NCBI RefSeq assembly: GCF_003860345.1
Contig: NZ_CP034179.1
Location: 4,200,001-4,264,000, forward strand
Length of the DNA: 64,000 nt
Origin: Caenibius tardaugens NBRC 16725
GTDB lineage: Bacteria; Pseudomonadota; Alphaproteobacteria; Sphingomonadales; Sphingomonadaceae
Reading direction: 5' to 3'
Position 1 is the stretch's first letter. Every line of letters begins with the position of its first letter. This document shows positions 11,041 to 20,131 of this stretch, in pieces. The translations under genes were made by a program, and so were the position numbers. The notes below the pieces were generated by a model. That model did not search any database. It was not told the origin of the DNA and saw nothing but the letters and a program-made list of their open reading frames with translations.

Positions 11041-11060
11041 CCCCCTCACTTTTGAGGGGG
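11041..11060. promoter_or_regulatory. Perfect inverted repeat in divergent promoter region
   Basis: CCCCCTCA-CTTT-TGAGGGGG is an 8-bp perfect inverted repeat with a 4-base loop. It lies 82 bp upstream of the Rieske oxygenase start and 100 bp upstream of the TonB receptor start. No T-run follows on either strand, so it reads better as a dimeric repressor/activator operator than as a terminator. Which protein binds is unknown. Confidence 0.5.
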
Positions 11061-11160
11061 CGCCAAATCCTGTGTGTTCTTATGAACGCGCGGTGGACAG
11101 GCAGGCGGCGAGCAAATCGCTCGCACCCGTTCCGCGTTAAAGAATTCAGGGAGAAGAACC

Positions 11161-13398
11161 ATGTCGCAACGGGTACATCGCGCGCGCTTCAGGACGATAG
11201 CGGCCGCATTATCCATCAGTCCTTTCGTCTTTGCCTCGGCTGCCCATGCGCAGGACGCCCCCCCAACTCCCGCTGATACGCTTGCCGATATCGTGGTCAC
11301 CGCAAGCCGCATGGGGGAAACCCGCTTGCAGGATACCCCGCTCGCTGTTTCGGCCATCGGTGGCGACATGCTGTCCGAACGGGGCATTACCGACGTTCAG
11401 GACCTCAAGGCCTATGTGCCCAGCCTCCAGGTTTCCGACCTGAGCGGGTTCACCCAGCTCTACATCCGCGGCGTCGGGTCCAATATCGTTTTCGTCGGCT
11501 CCGATCCCAGCACGACGATCCACGTCGATGGCGTGTATATGGCGCGTCCGCTCAGCTACTTTAACGACTTTCTCGATGTGGAACGCATAGAGGTTCTGCG
11601 CGGCCCGCAAGGAACCCTGTATGGGCGAAATTCCGTGGGCGGTACGATTAACGTCGTATCCCGCAAGCCATCGGACAAGTTCACCGGTGAAGTTCAGGCG
11701 CAGATCGGCACTTATGAAACCTATGGGCTAAAAGCGTACGTCTCCGGTCCTCTCACCCAATCGGGCATCCGGGCGAGCCTTGCGGCCGATATTTCCGGGC
11801 ACGATGCCTATCGCAAGAACGTTTCTACCGGCAACGATATCGAGGACGGACGATCACGCGGCGTGCGTGGCCAATTGCTCGTTCCGGTGGGCGACGGCGA
11901 GGTGATCCTGCGGGCCGACTGGTCACGGCAAAGCGGTGCACTAGGCCAATATCCCAAGCTCCTTCGCCCCACCGGCGTGCCGCTCGACGATGGCATACTG
12001 GGCAATTACAAAAAGGTGTCCATGGATCTGGACAACCATACCGTCACCAAGAGCTATGGTGGCGCAATCGACCTGTCCTTGCCCCTTGGCGATTCCGTCA
12101 CCCTGCATTCGCTGACATCCTATCGCGAGTTTCGTGGCCGGATCGTGTCCGATGCGGATTCCAGCGCGATCACCCTGTTGCGGACCACGATCGGGGACAT
12201 CCGGCAACACCAGTTCAGCCAGGAACTGACTCTCGATGCGCGGCTCGGCCCGGTTCACTTTGTCGGCGGCGGGTTCTACTTCCGCGAACGCAACAACGAA
12301 CCGCTGACCCTGAACATCATTCCGGCGGGGATTACGCTGATCCAGCGCCCGATTGTTACGGCGGAATCCTATGCGTTCTTCGGTCAGGCCGACATTACGC
12401 TGACGGATACGCTTTCGCTCACCGCCGGCCTGCGCTGGACCAAGGAGAGCAAGCATTTCGACCTCGATAACTACTACGTGTTCTCGTCGAACTTCGATCC
12501 GAAAATCGCGGAACAGGCCCCGCGCCTGATTGGCATCCCCGGGTTTTCCGATCCCTACTTTGTCGATGTCCGGCGCAAGGCCGATGCCCTGACCCCCAAG
12601 TTCGGCATCAATTTCCGCCCGAGGCAAGGCATGCTGATCTACGCATCCGCGACGCGCGGCTTCAAGAGCGGTGGCTATGACATCGGCACGACCAATGCCA
12701 TCGATGCCGCTGCAGGCTACGGCCCCGAATATCTCTGGGCCTATGAAGTCGGGGCCAAGACCGATCTTCTGGATGGCAAACTGCGGGCCAACATCAGCGC
12801 ATTCCTGTACGATTACACCGATCTCCAGGTGCAGAACTTCGTCCAGACCGGACTGACATTCGGCGCCATTACGCAGAATGCGGCCACCGCTCGGGTAAAA
12901 GGGGTGGAACTCGAATTGATGGCCAAGCCTGCCAGAGGGCTGCAATTGTTCGCCAATGTGTCCTATCTCGACGCGCACTATCGCAGCTATCCCAGTGCTT
13001 TCGTCACCCAGTTCGCCAACTTCGATGCGCGCGGCAAACGTTTGAACAATGCGCCCAAATGGTCGGCAACCTTCGGCGGTTCCTACACGCATGATCTGGG
13101 CAACAGCGGCGCGATCACAGCCGGTGTGGATGCACACGTTCAGTCGACAGTGTACTTCACAGCGGCGAATGACGGGGTGAACGGCTTTACGGGTTATCCC
13201 GAGCAGCAGGGAAGCTATGGCCTGGTCAACGCGCACCTTGCGTGGAGCAGCGCATCCGATCTCTGGAAAGTGGTGCTTTCCGGTTCGAATATCCTCGATC
13301 GCGAATATATTCTGGGAACCGCGAACTACACCGCAGCTATCGCCGGCCGCCCCGGTCGCCCTCGGCTGGTCACGCTGAGCGTGGCACGGAAATTTTAA
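11161..13398 (+). CDS. TonB-dependent outer-membrane receptor
   Basis: A 745-residue receptor. It has an N-terminal signal peptide ending around AAHAQ and a TonB-box-like segment LADIVVTAS. The plug domain carries VERIEVLRGPQGTLYGRNS and GGTINVVSRKP, and a beta-barrel ends with the aromatic residue in VARKF. Length and motifs fit the sphingomonad group of receptors that import hydrophobic or aromatic substrates or siderophores. AGGGAGAAG upstream supports the ATG at 11161. It is divergent from the Rieske oxygenase operon and convergent with a second TonB receptor. Its neighbours suggest uptake of the compound oxidised by that cluster; the substrate itself is inference. Confidence 0.92.
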   Translation: MSQRVHRARFRTIAAALSISPFVFASAAHAQDAPPTPADTLADIVVTASRMGETRLQDTPLAVSAIGGDMLSERGITDVQDLKAYVPSLQVSDLSGFTQLYIRGVGSNIVFVGSDPSTTIHVDGVYMARPLSYFNDFLDVERIEVLRGPQGTLYGRNSVGGTINVVSRKPSDKFTGEVQAQIGTYETYGLKAYVSGPLTQSGIRASLAADISGHDAYRKNVSTGNDIEDGRSRGVRGQLLVPVGDGEVILRADWSRQSGALGQYPKLLRPTGVPLDDGILGNYKKVSMDLDNHTVTKSYGGAIDLSLPLGDSVTLHSLTSYREFRGRIVSDADSSAITLLRTTIGDIRQHQFSQELTLDARLGPVHFVGGGFYFRERNNEPLTLNIIPAGITLIQRPIVTAESYAFFGQADITLTDTLSLTAGLRWTKESKHFDLDNYYVFSSNFDPKIAEQAPRLIGIPGFSDPYFVDVRRKADALTPKFGINFRPRQGMLIYASATRGFKSGGYDIGTTNAIDAAAGYGPEYLWAYEVGAKTDLLDGKLRANISAFLYDYTDLQVQNFVQTGLTFGAITQNAATARVKGVELELMAKPARGLQLFANVSYLDAHYRSYPSAFVTQFANFDARGKRLNNAPKWSATFGGSYTHDLGNSGAITAGVDAHVQSTVYFTAANDGVNGFTGYPEQQGSYGLVNAHLAWSSASDLWKVVLSGSNILDREYILGTANYTAAIAGRPGRPRLVTLSVARKF

Positions 13399-13407
13399 AG
13401 TCCGTGA

Positions 13408-13440
13408 CATCCCGGCCGGGGCAATGCTCCGGCCGGGATG
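13408..13440. terminator. Bidirectional hairpin between convergent receptor genes
   Basis: CATCCCGGCCGG and CCGGCCGGGATG form a perfect 12-bp stem with a 9-base loop, placed between the stops of two convergent TonB-receptor genes (13398 and 13449). There is no clear T-run, so it may act as a bidirectional terminator or an mRNA 3'-end stabiliser. Confidence 0.65.
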
Positions 13441-13448
13441 CGCCTCGG

Positions 13449-15839
13449 TCAGAAACTCAGCTTCGCATCGACGCCGAACCGCCGGGGTTCGCCAAAGATT
13501 TTACCCCCGAAACCGAGACCGCCGAAATCGACGCCATAAAGCGCCTGATCTTCATTGAGCAGGTTTTCGCCAAACAGCGAGATTTCGCCGCGAAGTTGAT
13601 TGCCCAATGGAATATCCGACAGGCTGATCCGCGCTTCCACGCTGTTGGTGGCATTCGAATCCACGACCTTGTTGAAGATGTTCACCGCGTCGTTCGGATA
13701 GAAATAGACATGGCTGCGATAGGCATAGGAACCACGGATCGACAGTTGGCCAATCGCCATCGGCTCAAACGCATATTCTGCTGACACGTAGGAATTGAAC
13801 TTCGCCAGGTTGGAAAAGCGTGCCGTACCCGAAATGTCGCTGACCTCGTTGGTCATCGGATCGAGGAACAGGAACTGCTTGTACTTGGGATCGGTGTAGC
13901 CAAGCGATCCTGTCAGCGTCAGGCCCCGCACTGGCAACGCCGTGATTTCCAGTTCCACGCCCTTGAATTCCGCCTTGCCCGCGTTGACCAGCAGGGTCGA
14001 GGCACCACCACTTCCCGAAGCAAATTGGGCAACCTGCAAATCCTTGTAGTTGCTGTAGAATGCCGCAACATTGACGCGCAAACGCCGGTCAAAGAAATCG
14101 GTCTTGAGCCCCACTTCATAGGACGTGAGCTTTTCCGGCTTGAACGCGTTGAGCCCCGCGAAATTACCCGAAACATCGGTCAGGCCCGGCGCGCGCGGAT
14201 TGAAACCGCCCGATTTGTACCCGGTGGAGAATTTCGCATAGCCCAGAACATCCGGGGTAAACTGATAGCTGGCCGATGCGAGGAACGAGATATTGTCAAA
14301 GCTGACGGTATCCGTCCCATTTGTGGGATCGGGTATGCCGAATGACGTGTTTTCCAGCGTCATCCGCTTCTTGTCCTTGGTATAGCGGATGCCGCCGGTC
14401 AGCTCGAATTTTTCATCCAGAGCCTGCGGCCGCCAGCTTAACTGGCCGAACACCGCATAGGATTTCGAGCGCGCGTGATACTTGGCCTCCGGCGCCAGAT
14501 TGAGGCCGACATAGGGGATCGGCCCGGGCACCGGGTTGGGGAAAATGAAGGTCAGTTCCTGCTTGTTGTCTTCGGTTGCCTTCTCATCGAAAAAGTATGC
14601 GCCCAGCACATATTTGAAATCGCCCGCCGCGCCGAGAAGTTGCAATTCCTGCGAAAACTGCCGCTGGCGCATTGGCGCGTTGACGCCGTTATAGGGCACA
14701 ACCGTCTGCACGCTGAGATCGGGGGCATAGCCCTTGAGCACACCATTCCCGGTCAGGCCCAGGGCATTGCCCATGTACAGTTTGCGATAGCCGGTGATCG
14801 ACTTGAAGGTGATAGCGGGAGACACTTCATAGCTGATTGTCAGGTTATGCCCCTGCCCCACGGTTTTTCCCATGAAACTGCCATTGGCAGACGGCGCCTG
14901 CAGCCCCGATCGCGCACGCTTGTCCGGATCGAACAGTTGCAAGGGGGCACCGCCCAGTGCCTGCGATCCACTGTAATAGGCAAGCGCCGCGTCGGTCATC
15001 CCAACAATCTGGAAGAAGGCGGGTGCGCCCGTGCGTTTATCGTAATCATAGCTGTAATCGATCTGCAGCGGCCCGAAATCGCCACGCAGCGCACCCATGA
15101 AGGCATAGACATTCAGCGATCCCGGATCTTTTCTGTCCGATGTCAGGTGATTATCGAAATAGCCATCGCGCGCACGATGGAAGAGTACGAGCGATGCGGA
15201 AATGGGCGATCCTCCGATCTTGCCCGTATCGATCCGCGCCCGGATATGCCGGCTGTCGCGCGAGCCATACCCGCCTTTCAGCGTGACACCGAATTCATCG
15301 GTGGGCTTCTTCGTGATCAACTGGATCGCACCGCCCGTGGTGTTGCGCCCGAACAAGGTGCCCTGCGGTCCGCGCAAAACTTCGATGCGTTCCAGATCCA
15401 CCAGATCGAAAATCGACCCGGCGGTGCGCGCCACATAGACGCCGTCCATGTAGATGCCGACTGCCGTATCCAGTGCAAAGGATGGATCGGTCTGACCGAT
15501 ACCGCGAATATTGATAGACGCAGCCGACAGCGCGCCGGATTGCTGGCTGATCACCACGTTGGGTGCAACCTGCGCCACCTTGTCCACTTGCGTGACATTG
15601 ATCTTTTCCAGCGCTTCGGCATTGAGCGCCGTGATCGAAATCGGGGTTTTCTGAAGGGATTCAGAGGTTCTGCGCGCGGTTACGACGATATCCGCCAGCC
15701 CTCCGCTATTCGCGGTCTCACGCTCCTGCGCATAGGCCGACGGCGCCAGACACAAGCCCGACGTTCCCAAGCAAAGGCCGAAACCCGCCGTTATAACAGA
15801 CCCATGCAATCTCGAACGATAGTGCCGAATTCCCTTCAT
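13449..15839 (-). CDS. TonB-dependent outer-membrane receptor
   Basis: A receptor of 796 residues from the ATG at 15839, which has GGGGAG upstream; an in-frame start at 15878 would overlap the previous gene. A signal peptide ends near SAYAQ, followed by the TonB-box-like LADIVVTARR. The plug contains VERIEVLRGPQGTLFGRNT and GGAIQLITKKP, and the barrel ends VDAKLSF. Its layout matches FecA-like receptors used by sphingomonads for hydrophobic growth substrates. It starts 35 bp after the stop of the luciferase-like oxidoreductase gene and is probably in the same transcript, pairing transport with a flavin-dependent enzyme. The substrate is not known. Confidence 0.92.
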   Translation of the reverse strand: MKGIRHYRSRLHGSVITAGFGLCLGTSGLCLAPSAYAQERETANSGGLADIVVTARRTSESLQKTPISITALNAEALEKINVTQVDKVAQVAPNVVISQQSGALSAASINIRGIGQTDPSFALDTAVGIYMDGVYVARTAGSIFDLVDLERIEVLRGPQGTLFGRNTTGGAIQLITKKPTDEFGVTLKGGYGSRDSRHIRARIDTGKIGGSPISASLVLFHRARDGYFDNHLTSDRKDPGSLNVYAFMGALRGDFGPLQIDYSYDYDKRTGAPAFFQIVGMTDAALAYYSGSQALGGAPLQLFDPDKRARSGLQAPSANGSFMGKTVGQGHNLTISYEVSPAITFKSITGYRKLYMGNALGLTGNGVLKGYAPDLSVQTVVPYNGVNAPMRQRQFSQELQLLGAAGDFKYVLGAYFFDEKATEDNKQELTFIFPNPVPGPIPYVGLNLAPEAKYHARSKSYAVFGQLSWRPQALDEKFELTGGIRYTKDKKRMTLENTSFGIPDPTNGTDTVSFDNISFLASASYQFTPDVLGYAKFSTGYKSGGFNPRAPGLTDVSGNFAGLNAFKPEKLTSYEVGLKTDFFDRRLRVNVAAFYSNYKDLQVAQFASGSGGASTLLVNAGKAEFKGVELEITALPVRGLTLTGSLGYTDPKYKQFLFLDPMTNEVSDISGTARFSNLAKFNSYVSAEYAFEPMAIGQLSIRGSYAYRSHVYFYPNDAVNIFNKVVDSNATNSVEARISLSDIPLGNQLRGEISLFGENLLNEDQALYGVDFGGLGFGGKIFGEPRRFGVDAKLSF

Positions 15840-15874
15840 GGCGTGCTCTCCCCACCTTGTTACAGGGTTGATCC

Positions 15875-16798
15875 TCAATAATCCCGTTGAACGCCCCCGA
15901 TCCGTTCGAGAAACCGATCGAATGTTTTTGGATCACGAGCGTAGAACATCATCGGAATGTCGAATTCCGTGACACCGGCAGCGACAGAGGCATGGATATT
16001 CTCCATAGTTCGATCGATGCAGGGGGTGCCCGCTGCGTCGCAATGCATGGCCGGTGCCGCGCGGACTTTCAGCCGCTTTTCTATACCGAACCCGGTGAAA
16101 AGGGCCTCTTCCAAACGTGCCCGTCCCTCCGCCACAAAATCCGGATCAGGCTTGATGCACGACCAATGGCCATCGAACGTCGCGAAATAGCGGGCATTGG
16201 TGCGGGTTGGCGCCAGCCCGAACCACAGAGGCATTGGTGAAGCATCAGTCACTGTGGGCGAACACCAGATACCATCGAGATTCACGTGGTCCGATTGCAG
16301 ATAAGTCGGGCGTTCGCGCCACAAGGCCTGGCATGCCCGCATCTGATCGAACAGAACATCGCCGCGATTGGCGAAGGGAAGACCGCTAGCGTCGTATTCT
16401 TCCTTTTGCCAGCCCGTGCCTACCCCCAGTTCGAAACGCCCGCCTGAAAGGGCGTGGAGCGTCGCGACCTGTTTCGCCAGCAGGACCGCCGAACGGAGCG
16501 GCGCGATCAGGACATTGGTAATCAGTTTGACCCTGTGCGTCGCCGCCGCCACCGCCGACAGGACAGTCATGGGTTCGGGCCAACTGTCCGCTGGCGCCAC
16601 GGTCCAGTTGCCATAGGGATAGACCGCATCGTTTCCGAATACGACGTGATCGGGCATCACCACCCCGTCGATGCCCGCTTCCTCGATAGCGCGGGCTTTC
16701 TCGACATAGGCACCCAGATCGCCACCGAACAGGCGGTCCAGCGTCAGAACATTCAGGTTTATGGTAATCCTCGTCATCCCGCGACCGCGTTCCTCCAT
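15875..16798 (-). CDS. LLM-class (luciferase-like) flavin-dependent oxidoreductase
   Basis: A 307-residue protein of the bacterial luciferase/F420-type TIM-barrel family. Typical segments are EEAGIDGVVMPDHVVFG near residue 45, THRVKLITNVLIAPLR, and LSGGRFELGVGTGWQKEEY, which is a family hallmark. Members use FMN or F420 to oxidise or reduce a range of substrates including alkanes, sulfonates and terpenoids. The start is uncertain: the ATG at 16798 has no good ribosome site, while the ATG at 16777 (MTRITINL) has GGAGG about 14 bases upstream and fits the family N-terminus better. It heads a probable operon with the downstream TonB receptor. The exact reaction cannot be assigned. Confidence 0.83.
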   Translation of the reverse strand: MEERGRGMTRITINLNVLTLDRLFGGDLGAYVEKARAIEEAGIDGVVMPDHVVFGNDAVYPYGNWTVAPADSWPEPMTVLSAVAAATHRVKLITNVLIAPLRSAVLLAKQVATLHALSGGRFELGVGTGWQKEEYDASGLPFANRGDVLFDQMRACQALWRERPTYLQSDHVNLDGIWCSPTVTDASPMPLWFGLAPTRTNARYFATFDGHWSCIKPDPDFVAEGRARLEEALFTGFGIEKRLKVRAAPAMHCDAAGTPCIDRTMENIHASVAAGVTEFDIPMMFYARDPKTFDRFLERIGGVQRDY

Positions 16799-16999
16799 GG
16801 ACAGTCATGGGGCCGGCCCGGACATGCGCCTGGCGGGATCAGCCTCTCTTGCAGAACAGGGGAAACCCCGTGGTGCTGATTGGCTGAAGCCTTTTTGCCT
16901 CCCCTTCGTTTACCCCGTGAAGGGCTCGATGGAAGGGAACCTAAGTCACTGCGGAAAAAATTACAACAGCGTTATGGTTTCGCAATCACGATCTGATAT

Positions 17000-17731
17000 T
17001 TACTCCGGCGCAGTCTGCTGCAACAGGCTGGCCGCATCCATGGCCTTGGCCAGAAAAGCGTCCCGCTGCGTTTCCACAGCAAGACCGGACAGGCAGAACC
17101 AGAATTCGAAATGAGTGGCGTTGCGGAAGTTCGCCAGCGTCGTCTGATCGAACAGATAGTCCCGCAAGTTCGATAGATAGATCTTCATCAGCATGTCCGC
17201 GATCTGCGCCGGCGGAAACATCCCGCGCAACTGTCCCTGCACCGTCGCTTCGGCAATCGCGCTTTCGATCCACCCCTTCTCCTGCGCCATTTGCCACCAG
17301 GGTATCGGGTTGAGATTGCCCTCGTAATACCGGGTCATCAGCATGCGCATGATCGGTTTTTGCGCGGCGCTGTCTTCGGCGATGATCGCGTAAGTGGATT
17401 CCACGATGGCGAAGAGTTTCTCGATGGCATGATGTTCATCGATTTTGAGCAGGTCTTCCAAAACCCGTTCGTGATTGTCGGCCATCACGGCTTCGAGTAT
17501 CTGTTCCTTGCTGCCGACCAACGCATAGAGCGTGTGCACGCTGAGTTCGGCTTCTTCCGCGAGACGGCGGGTGGAAAGGGCATCGATCCCACCTGTTGCC
17601 AGAAGATGCTTCGCCGCCTGGATGATCTGGCGCTTGCGGCGTGCCTTGCCCTTTTCCCTGACCCCGACCACTGCCTTGCCCTTCTTCCCATTTGTCCCGA
17701 TCGCTTGCTTAACCCGCGTCCGGGGGCACAA
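17000..17731 (-). CDS. TetR-family transcriptional regulator
   Basis: A 243-residue regulator, last gene of a five-gene operon. After a basic N-terminal tail (residues 1-30) comes a TetR helix-turn-helix: KRQIIQAAKHLLATGG, then STRRLAEEAELSVHTLYALV. The remainder is a helical ligand-binding and dimerisation domain. The tail is unusually long and Lys-rich; a start further downstream is possible. It begins 21 bp after the preceding stop, so it is probably co-transcribed with the P450 genes. The palindrome at 20612-20626 directly before the first gene of the operon is its most likely operator, giving autoregulated, ligand-induced expression; this is inference. Confidence 0.85.
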   Translation of the reverse strand: MCPRTRVKQAIGTNGKKGKAVVGVREKGKARRKRQIIQAAKHLLATGGIDALSTRRLAEEAELSVHTLYALVGSKEQILEAVMADNHERVLEDLLKIDEHHAIEKLFAIVESTYAIIAEDSAAQKPIMRMLMTRYYEGNLNPIPWWQMAQEKGWIESAIAEATVQGQLRGMFPPAQIADMLMKIYLSNLRDYLFDQTTLANFRNATHFEFWFCLSGLAVETQRDAFLAKAMDAASLLQQTAPE

Positions 17732-17752
17732 TGCAACCCCTCACCCAATCTC

Positions 17753-18475
17753 TTACCCCATCCGCTTTCCCATCAGTTGAACGATCTCGGTCCACGGCAT
17801 CATGGCCCCGTCTGCAAATGCGAGATCGAGATAGACCGGAATGCTGCAGGATTGCGGCAGGGCGACGGACCGGAAGAACGCTTGATCCCCGGGTTTATAG
17901 CCACCGGTTGGCGCGGGGAAAGCGGTTTCCAGCGTGGCGCGATCGGCATCGACGGCAGCGCAGATATGCAGGCTGGTGCATGGTGCGACGCGATCATAGA
18001 CAAGTTCCACGACCGCGGGCCGATCAGGCTGCCTATCATCGACCAGCATGACAATGTCGTTGGGTGATCCGACATCCAATCTGTACGCTGGAACCACGCA
18101 GGCGATATCGTGGATCAAGTCCTGCCAAGCGGTAGCGCGAAGATCGCGCTGCGCAATGTTGAGCCCGATATGGTTCAGCGATAGCCAGTGCGATGCGAGA
18201 AAGCGGTGGAGCATGGCGCTATCTGGCGGGAGGAGGGAAACGCCGGGCGCAATTGTCACGCTGCGCTCCTTGCCCTCCTCCTGATCGGCCATTGCGATAT
18301 ATTCGGACCTGTCGCCCGTCGCGATCTCCAGTAGCCGCTTGTCGGATAGTTCAATCTGGACAAGGCGATTGGCAAAGGCGCCATCAGGCTCTGCCATATT
18401 TGACAGCAACCATTCGAGCACGTCCCGCTGGCCATCCCACGATCGCGCAGGCAAGCCAAGCCGCAAGGGTTTCAC
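17753..18475 (-). CDS. Conserved-looking protein of unknown function
   Basis: A 240-residue protein with no family that I recognise. It has no signal peptide or membrane segment, an acidic composition and alternating predicted helices and strands. Possible landmarks are SLNHIGLNIAQRDLRATAWQ and PSCSI-like cysteines near the C-terminus (PQSCSIPVYLDLAF). Its start overlaps the stop of the GlcG/HbpS-like gene by ATGA, so translation is coupled. The strict operon position between a P450, an NTF2-like gene and a TetR regulator suggests a role in the same catabolic or detoxification pathway. That function is inference from context only. Confidence 0.6.
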   Translation of the reverse strand: MKPLRLGLPARSWDGQRDVLEWLLSNMAEPDGAFANRLVQIELSDKRLLEIATGDRSEYIAMADQEEGKERSVTIAPGVSLLPPDSAMLHRFLASHWLSLNHIGLNIAQRDLRATAWQDLIHDIACVVPAYRLDVGSPNDIVMLVDDRQPDRPAVVELVYDRVAPCTSLHICAAVDADRATLETAFPAPTGGYKPGDQAFFRSVALPQSCSIPVYLDLAFADGAMMPWTEIVQLMGKRMG

Positions 18476-18900
18476 GCGCCCAGCGCCACCTTCACGCCCA
18501 GTTCGGCCAGATCCTCGTCATCCTGCTGGCTGGCCCCGGATACGCCAATACCGCCGACAACCATGCCGTCCACGACAATCGGTGAACCACCCCCTGCAGC
18601 GATATAGCGTGGCTGCGACAGCATCAGATGTCGTTCTTCCTCAGGGCAGGACAGCACATAATCCCGCCAGAGCGCGGTCCGCCGCCCCGTCACGCATGCG
18701 GTATAGGCCTTATCCTGGCTGATCTGCCGGCAAATGGGCGCTGCATTCTCGTGCGAGAGCATGCCCATCAACTGACCGCTGCCATCGACCACAGAGACGA
18801 AAACCGCTTTGCCATCGGCTTCCGCCTGTTCGTAAACCCGCGCGAGCATGCGCGCCGCCACCGCGCCCGTTATCGTTGCCCTCGGCTTGATCACCTCCAT
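18472..18900 (-). CDS. GlcG/HbpS-like (DUF336) protein
   Basis: A 142-residue protein of the GlcG/HbpS family. The N-terminal helix (AARMLARVYEQAEADGKAV) is followed by the family core VSVVDGSGQLMGM, KAYTACVTGR, and the Gly-rich IAAGGGSPIVVDGMVVGGIG, ending ASQQDDEDLAELG. Family members bind haem or cobalamin-like cofactors or act as small accessory proteins in oxidative catabolism; no signal peptide is present, so it is cytoplasmic. It lies 22 bp after the P450 stop and overlaps the next gene by four bases. A role in haem handling beside a P450 is attractive but unproven. Confidence 0.8.
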   Translation of the reverse strand: MEVIKPRATITGAVAARMLARVYEQAEADGKAVFVSVVDGSGQLMGMLSHENAAPICRQISQDKAYTACVTGRRTALWRDYVLSCPEEERHLMLSQPRYIAAGGGSPIVVDGMVVGGIGVSGASQQDDEDLAELGVKVALGA

Positions 18901-18922
18901 CGCATCAATCTCCCATCCCTTG

Positions 18923-20131
18923 TCACAGGGTCACGATCACGTTTGACCATCCCTTGACGTATTCTGTCTTGTGCTTGCGCGAGGCGTCCAGATCAATTGC
19001 GTACGACGGGATTGTGGCCATGACTTCCTCGATCGCGATCCGCCCTTCCATTTCTGCGATATGCGCCCCCAGGCAGCGATGGATGCCATTACCGAAACCC
19101 AATGTCCGGCGGTTATGCCGATCAATGATGTACCGGCCCGGTTCGACAAATTCCGCCGGATCACGATTGGCCGCCGCGAACAGGAACATGGTCTTCTGGC
19201 CCGGTTGAATCTCGATGCCATCGTAGGAAATGGTTTCCATTGCGGTGCGCCCCTGCATCTGTGTGGGCATGTCGATGCGGATCGCCTCGGCAAAGGCCGG
19301 CAAGGCGAGCGTAGGATCGGCCTGCAACTTTACCCGTTCCACCGGGTTTTCCCAAAGACGATGGAAGGCGGCAGAGATGCTTTTGGGCACCGTATCGCCC
19401 GCACCGATCTGGAGATTGAGCACGATGAAGCGGATATGATCGTCCGTGATCGCCGGATCATCCCGCTGCATGTCCAGCAAGACGCCCATCGCCCCATGCG
19501 GTGCTCTCCGCCCGGCGCGCACTTGCCCCATGATGTCGGTGATATAGGCGATCATCTCGCCACCTGCCTGCGCGCCAACATGCGTATCGCCGGGCTTGTC
19601 CATGATCCGGTGAAAGAAATGGTTCGTCCACTGCATGAGCATCGGCATATCCTCACGCGGGAGACCGCTGAGCCAGCAGCCCACGGCAACAGCCAGCGGC
19701 CCGGCATAGCCCAGCAGGATATCCCCCCCGCCCTCACGCTGGATCGTGTCTAGAAATCCCCGCGCTTCCGCACGCGCCGCGGCTTCCATTGCCCTGGCCG
19801 CATTGGCGGTAAACAACGAATTGAGCGCGCTACGGAACAGTTTGTGATCCGGCGGGTCCATCTGGCTTACCATGAAACGGTTGGCATCCGCTCCAAGCAG
19901 CAACTGGGATGGGGTAATCCCCCCGGCCACCGACAGGCCGGACTGTTTGGACAAGGACCAGACGTCTTCGAAAGTGGTAAAAAACCAGGCGCCATACGGT
20001 TCGAGAAACAGGCGTGGGGCCTTTTGCCGTAAGGTGTCGTAAAGTGGATAGGGATCGCCTTCGACTACCAGCGGCATGAACGGATCATAGTCGCTCACAC
20101 CATAGCTGGTCGGCGGCACAATCTCCGCCAT
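18923..20131 (-). CDS. Cytochrome P450
   Basis: A 402-residue soluble class I bacterial P450. The haem-binding loop FGNGIHRCLGAH carries the thiolate Cys353. The meander/beta region AAANRDPAEF and a K-helix-like IQPGQKTMF region are present. The I-helix reads NLQIGAGDTVPKS, with GAGDT where most P450s have a more canonical (A/G)GxxT. It needs a ferredoxin and reductase, neither encoded beside it. The start shares one base with the stop of the NTF2-like gene (TGATG), indicating translational coupling. Family and context point to hydroxylation of a terpenoid, steroid or aromatic substrate; the specific compound cannot be told. Confidence 0.93.
   Translation of the reverse strand: MAEIVPPTSYGVSDYDPFMPLVVEGDPYPLYDTLRQKAPRLFLEPYGAWFFTTFEDVWSLSKQSGLSVAGGITPSQLLLGADANRFMVSQMDPPDHKLFRSALNSLFTANAARAMEAAARAEARGFLDTIQREGGGDILLGYAGPLAVAVGCWLSGLPREDMPMLMQWTNHFFHRIMDKPGDTHVGAQAGGEMIAYITDIMGQVRAGRRAPHGAMGVLLDMQRDDPAITDDHIRFIVLNLQIGAGDTVPKSISAAFHRLWENPVERVKLQADPTLALPAFAEAIRIDMPTQMQGRTAMETISYDGIEIQPGQKTMFLFAAANRDPAEFVEPGRYIIDRHNRRTLGFGNGIHRCLGAHIAEMEGRIAIEEVMATIPSYAIDLDASRKHKTEYVKGWSNVIVTL

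Noticed and set aside
11941-13410. 489-codon minus-strand frame opposite the TonB receptor
   Set aside because: The plus-strand receptor has full domain and signal peptide support; the opposite frame has none.
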